Source: Syntrophomonadaceae bacterium (GTDB lineage: Bacteria; Bacillota; Dethiobacteria; DTU022). Taken from it: DNA of 6,739 nucleotides. The first letter of the stretch is position 1; each line of letters begins with the position of its first letter. The DNA lies in NCBI GenBank assembly GCA_007119335.1, contig SKPU01000052.1:1-6739 (forward strand), in the 5' to 3' direction. The position numbers and the translations under genes are program-made. The notes under the pieces are model-generated. The model did no database searches. It had not been told where the DNA came from and saw nothing but the letters and a program-made list of their open reading frames with translations. Below, piece by piece: positions 5,405 through 6,739 of the stretch.

Positions 5405-6526
5405 ATGCATCCCAAACCAAAACAAAAACCGCAGCGACCCAACTTTTCATCAGGTCCCTGCGCCAAGCGTCCCGGCTACAGCCTGGAAAATCTGCAGAAT
5501 GCTCCCCTTGGTCGGTCACACCGCTCTAAGACTGGAAAAGCCCGCTTAAAAGAAGCGATCAATAAAACGAGAGTGATCCTTGGCATACCTGAAGACTACC
5601 TGGTCGGGATCGTACCTGCCTCAGACACAGGAGCTTTTGAAATGGCCATGTGGAACCTGCTGGGCGAAAGACCGGTAGACGTAGTTTATTTTGAAGCATT
5701 CGGAAAAGACTGGGCTGATGATATCGAAAAACAACTTAAACTGGAAGAGATTAAACTGCTTAAAGCAGAGTATGGAAACCTGCCTGACCTGGACAAAATC
5801 AATTTCGATCATGACCTCGTTTTTACCTGGAATGGAACAACCAGCGGCGTTAAAGTCCCGCACGGGGATTTTATTCCGCATGACCGTCAAGGACTAACTA
5901 TTTGTGATGCAACCTCGGCTGTTTTTGCTATGGAAATACCCTGGGATAAACTGGACGCAGGCACTTTTTCCTGGCAAAAAGTGCCTGGCGGAGAAGCAGC
6001 GCACGGCATGCTAATTTTATCACCGCGCGCAGTTGCAAGAATCGAAAGCCACACACCACCCTGGCCCCTGCCAAAAATTTTCCGCCTTAAAAAAGGCGCT
6101 AAACTTAACAGCGAAATATTTGAAGGCTCGACGATTAACACCCCATCGATGCTTTGCACAGAAGATTATCTCGACGCCTTAGAATGGGCCGAAAGTATCG
6201 GCGGCCTTCCTGCCCTGATCAAACGCAGTGAAGATAACTTAAAAGTAATAGAAGCCTTTGTCTGCAAGCACAACTGGATTCATTTTCTCGCTGCTGAAGA
6301 AGCAATCCGTTCCAATACCAGTGTTTGCCTCACTATAGACTTAGAACCTGACTGGATCAAACAAATGATCAAACTCCTTGAAACAGAGCAAGCAGCTTAC
6401 GATATCGCTTCTTACCGCAATGCTCCGGCCGGTCTACGCTTCTGGTGCGGCGCTACGGTAGATAAAGACGACCTGGCTATAGCCATGCAGTGGTTAAAAT
6501 GGGCCTACGAGCAGGTAAAAAAATAA
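5405..6526 (+). CDS. serC: Phosphoserine aminotransferase, Methanosarcina/alphaproteobacterial subtype
   Basis: A 373-aa class V PLP-dependent aminotransferase, predicted to convert 3-phosphohydroxypyruvate and glutamate to 3-phosphoserine and 2-oxoglutarate in serine synthesis. The sequence fits the divergent SerC subtype known from Methanosarcina and alphaproteobacteria rather than the B. subtilis/E. coli form. Visible marks are [14 protein letters not shown] near residues 13-26, [12 protein letters not shown] at 34-45, [15 protein letters not shown] at 70-84, TWNGTTSG at 141-148, CDATSA at 167-172 with D168 as the expected ligand of the PLP ring nitrogen, and SWQKVPGGE at 189-197 with K192 as the expected Schiff-base lysine. 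The protein appears complete, ending at TAA 6524-6526. No serA or serB is in the window. The gene is divergent from znuA and has its own predicted promoter. The start at 5405 follows an eight-G tract; an in-frame ATG at 5387 would add six residues. Another class V specificity is possible but less likely. Confidence 0.88.
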   Translation: MHPKPKQKPQRPNFSSGPCAKRPGYSLENLQNAPLGRSHRSKTGKARLKEAINKTRVILGIPEDYLVGIVPASDTGAFEMAMWNLLGERPVDVVYFEAFGKDWADDIEKQLKLEEIKLLKAEYGNLPDLDKINFDHDLVFTWNGTTSGVKVPHGDFIPHDRQGLTICDATSAVFAMEIPWDKLDAGTFSWQKVPGGEAAHGMLILSPRAVARIESHTPPWPLPKIFRLKKGAKLNSEIFEGSTINTPSMLCTEDYLDALEWAESIGGLPALIKRSEDNLKVIEAFVCKHNWIHFLAAEEAIRSNTSVCLTIDLEPDWIKQMIKLLETEQAAYDIASYRNAPAGLRFWCGATVDKDDLAIAMQWLKWAYEQVKK

Positions 6527-6543
6527 AAATCAAGACAATAAAT

Positions 6544-6566
6544 CTAATCATGCCCCGTATCATTAG
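6544..6566 (-). terminator. Weak palindrome between serC and gatB
   Basis: CTAAT at 6544-6548 pairs with ATTAG at 6562-6566, with a short further AT pairing inside and a G/C-rich loop. Read on the minus strand it is followed by ATTTATT, so it could be a weak terminator for gatB. Read on the plus strand it lacks a T-run. The stem is short and AT-rich, so this is a low-grade call. Confidence 0.2.
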
Positions 6567-6589
6567 CCTAAAAAGAGTGAAGAGCAAAC

Positions 6590-6739
6590 TTAACCAATTT
6601 TCTTAACAAGCAGTTCGTTAACGAGCTGAGGGTTAGCTTTGCCCCTGGTCGCTTTCATAACTTGACCGACCAGAAAACCAAATGCCTTGGTTTTCCCTCC
6701 GCGGTAACTTTCAATGCTGTCGGGATTATCTTTAATCAC
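6590..6739 (-). CDS. gatB: Aspartyl/glutamyl-tRNA amidotransferase subunit B, C-terminal fragment
   Basis: The last 49 codons of a gene that continues past the right edge, with stop TAA at 6592-6590. The peptide contains [20 protein letters not shown] followed by [15 protein letters not shown], which is the conserved end of the GatB/YqeY tail domain that contacts the tRNA in the GatCAB complex. GatCAB converts misacylated Glu-tRNA(Gln) or Asp-tRNA(Asn) to the amidated form. The fragment is intact in frame to its usual end. It converges with serC across a 63-bp gap. gatC and gatA would be expected upstream on this strand, to the right of the window, but cannot be seen. Confidence 0.93.
   Translation of the reverse strand: MIKDNPDSIESYRGGKTKAFGFLVGQVMKATRGKANPQLVNELLVKKIG

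Noticed and set aside
5347..5529. Small plus-strand frame (60 codons) overlapping the serC start in another phase
   Set aside because: Begins with TTG in a T-rich stretch with no Shine-Dalgarno, and most of it overlaps the conserved serC N-terminus.
5887..6159. Minus-strand open frame inside serC
   Set aside because: Covers the PLP-lysine region of serC in antisense; no recognisable family or ribosome binding site.

Overview
The window looks like ordinary chromosomal DNA of a Firmicute, probably a clostridial lineage. The evidence is a clostridial-style DhaL/DegV-like FakA kinase, a Fur-family regulator encoded next to a znuACB operon, strong G-rich Shine-Dalgarno sites, a TTG start and a GatB tail. 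I cannot name a genus. There are seven protein-coding genes, two of them cut by the window edges. I see no RNA gene, mobile element, CRISPR array or phage segment.

Layout. At the left edge is the C-terminal end of a YbgA-like (DUF1722) protein on the + strand (2-178). After about 150 bp holding one imperfect hairpin comes fakA (+, 329-2038), a fatty-acid kinase catalytic subunit with a TTG start. It meets the zinc locus tail to tail, with only 5 bp between the two stop codons.

The zinc locus is read right to left as one operon: znuA (lipoprotein binding protein, 5145-4159), znuC (ATPase, 4120-3353), znuB (permease, 3360-2548) and a Fur-family regulator, probably zur (2493-2044). znuC and znuB overlap by 8 bp and the other gaps are short. 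The genes together form a high-affinity zinc importer that carries its own putative zinc-sensing repressor as the last gene. A good promoter faces znuA at 5296-5268. Two 7-1-7 palindromic sites resembling Fur-family operators lie between it and the znuA start codon (5240-5254 and 5176-5190), so zinc-responsive autoregulation is the simplest reading.

On the other side of this divergent promoter region, a + strand promoter (5302-5330) drives a serC-type phosphoserine aminotransferase (5405-6526). It belongs to the Methanosarcina/alphaproteobacterial subtype, and its ribosome binding site sits in an eight-G run. A convergent 63-bp gap with a weak palindrome leads to the C-terminal end of gatB (-, 6590-6739), cut by the right edge.

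The points most worth a second look are the divergent promoter/operator architecture, a cysteine-containing histidine-rich loop in ZnuA, the G8 tract at the serC start, the serC subtype, and the almost absent fakA/zur intergenic space. I found no convincing undescribed system here.
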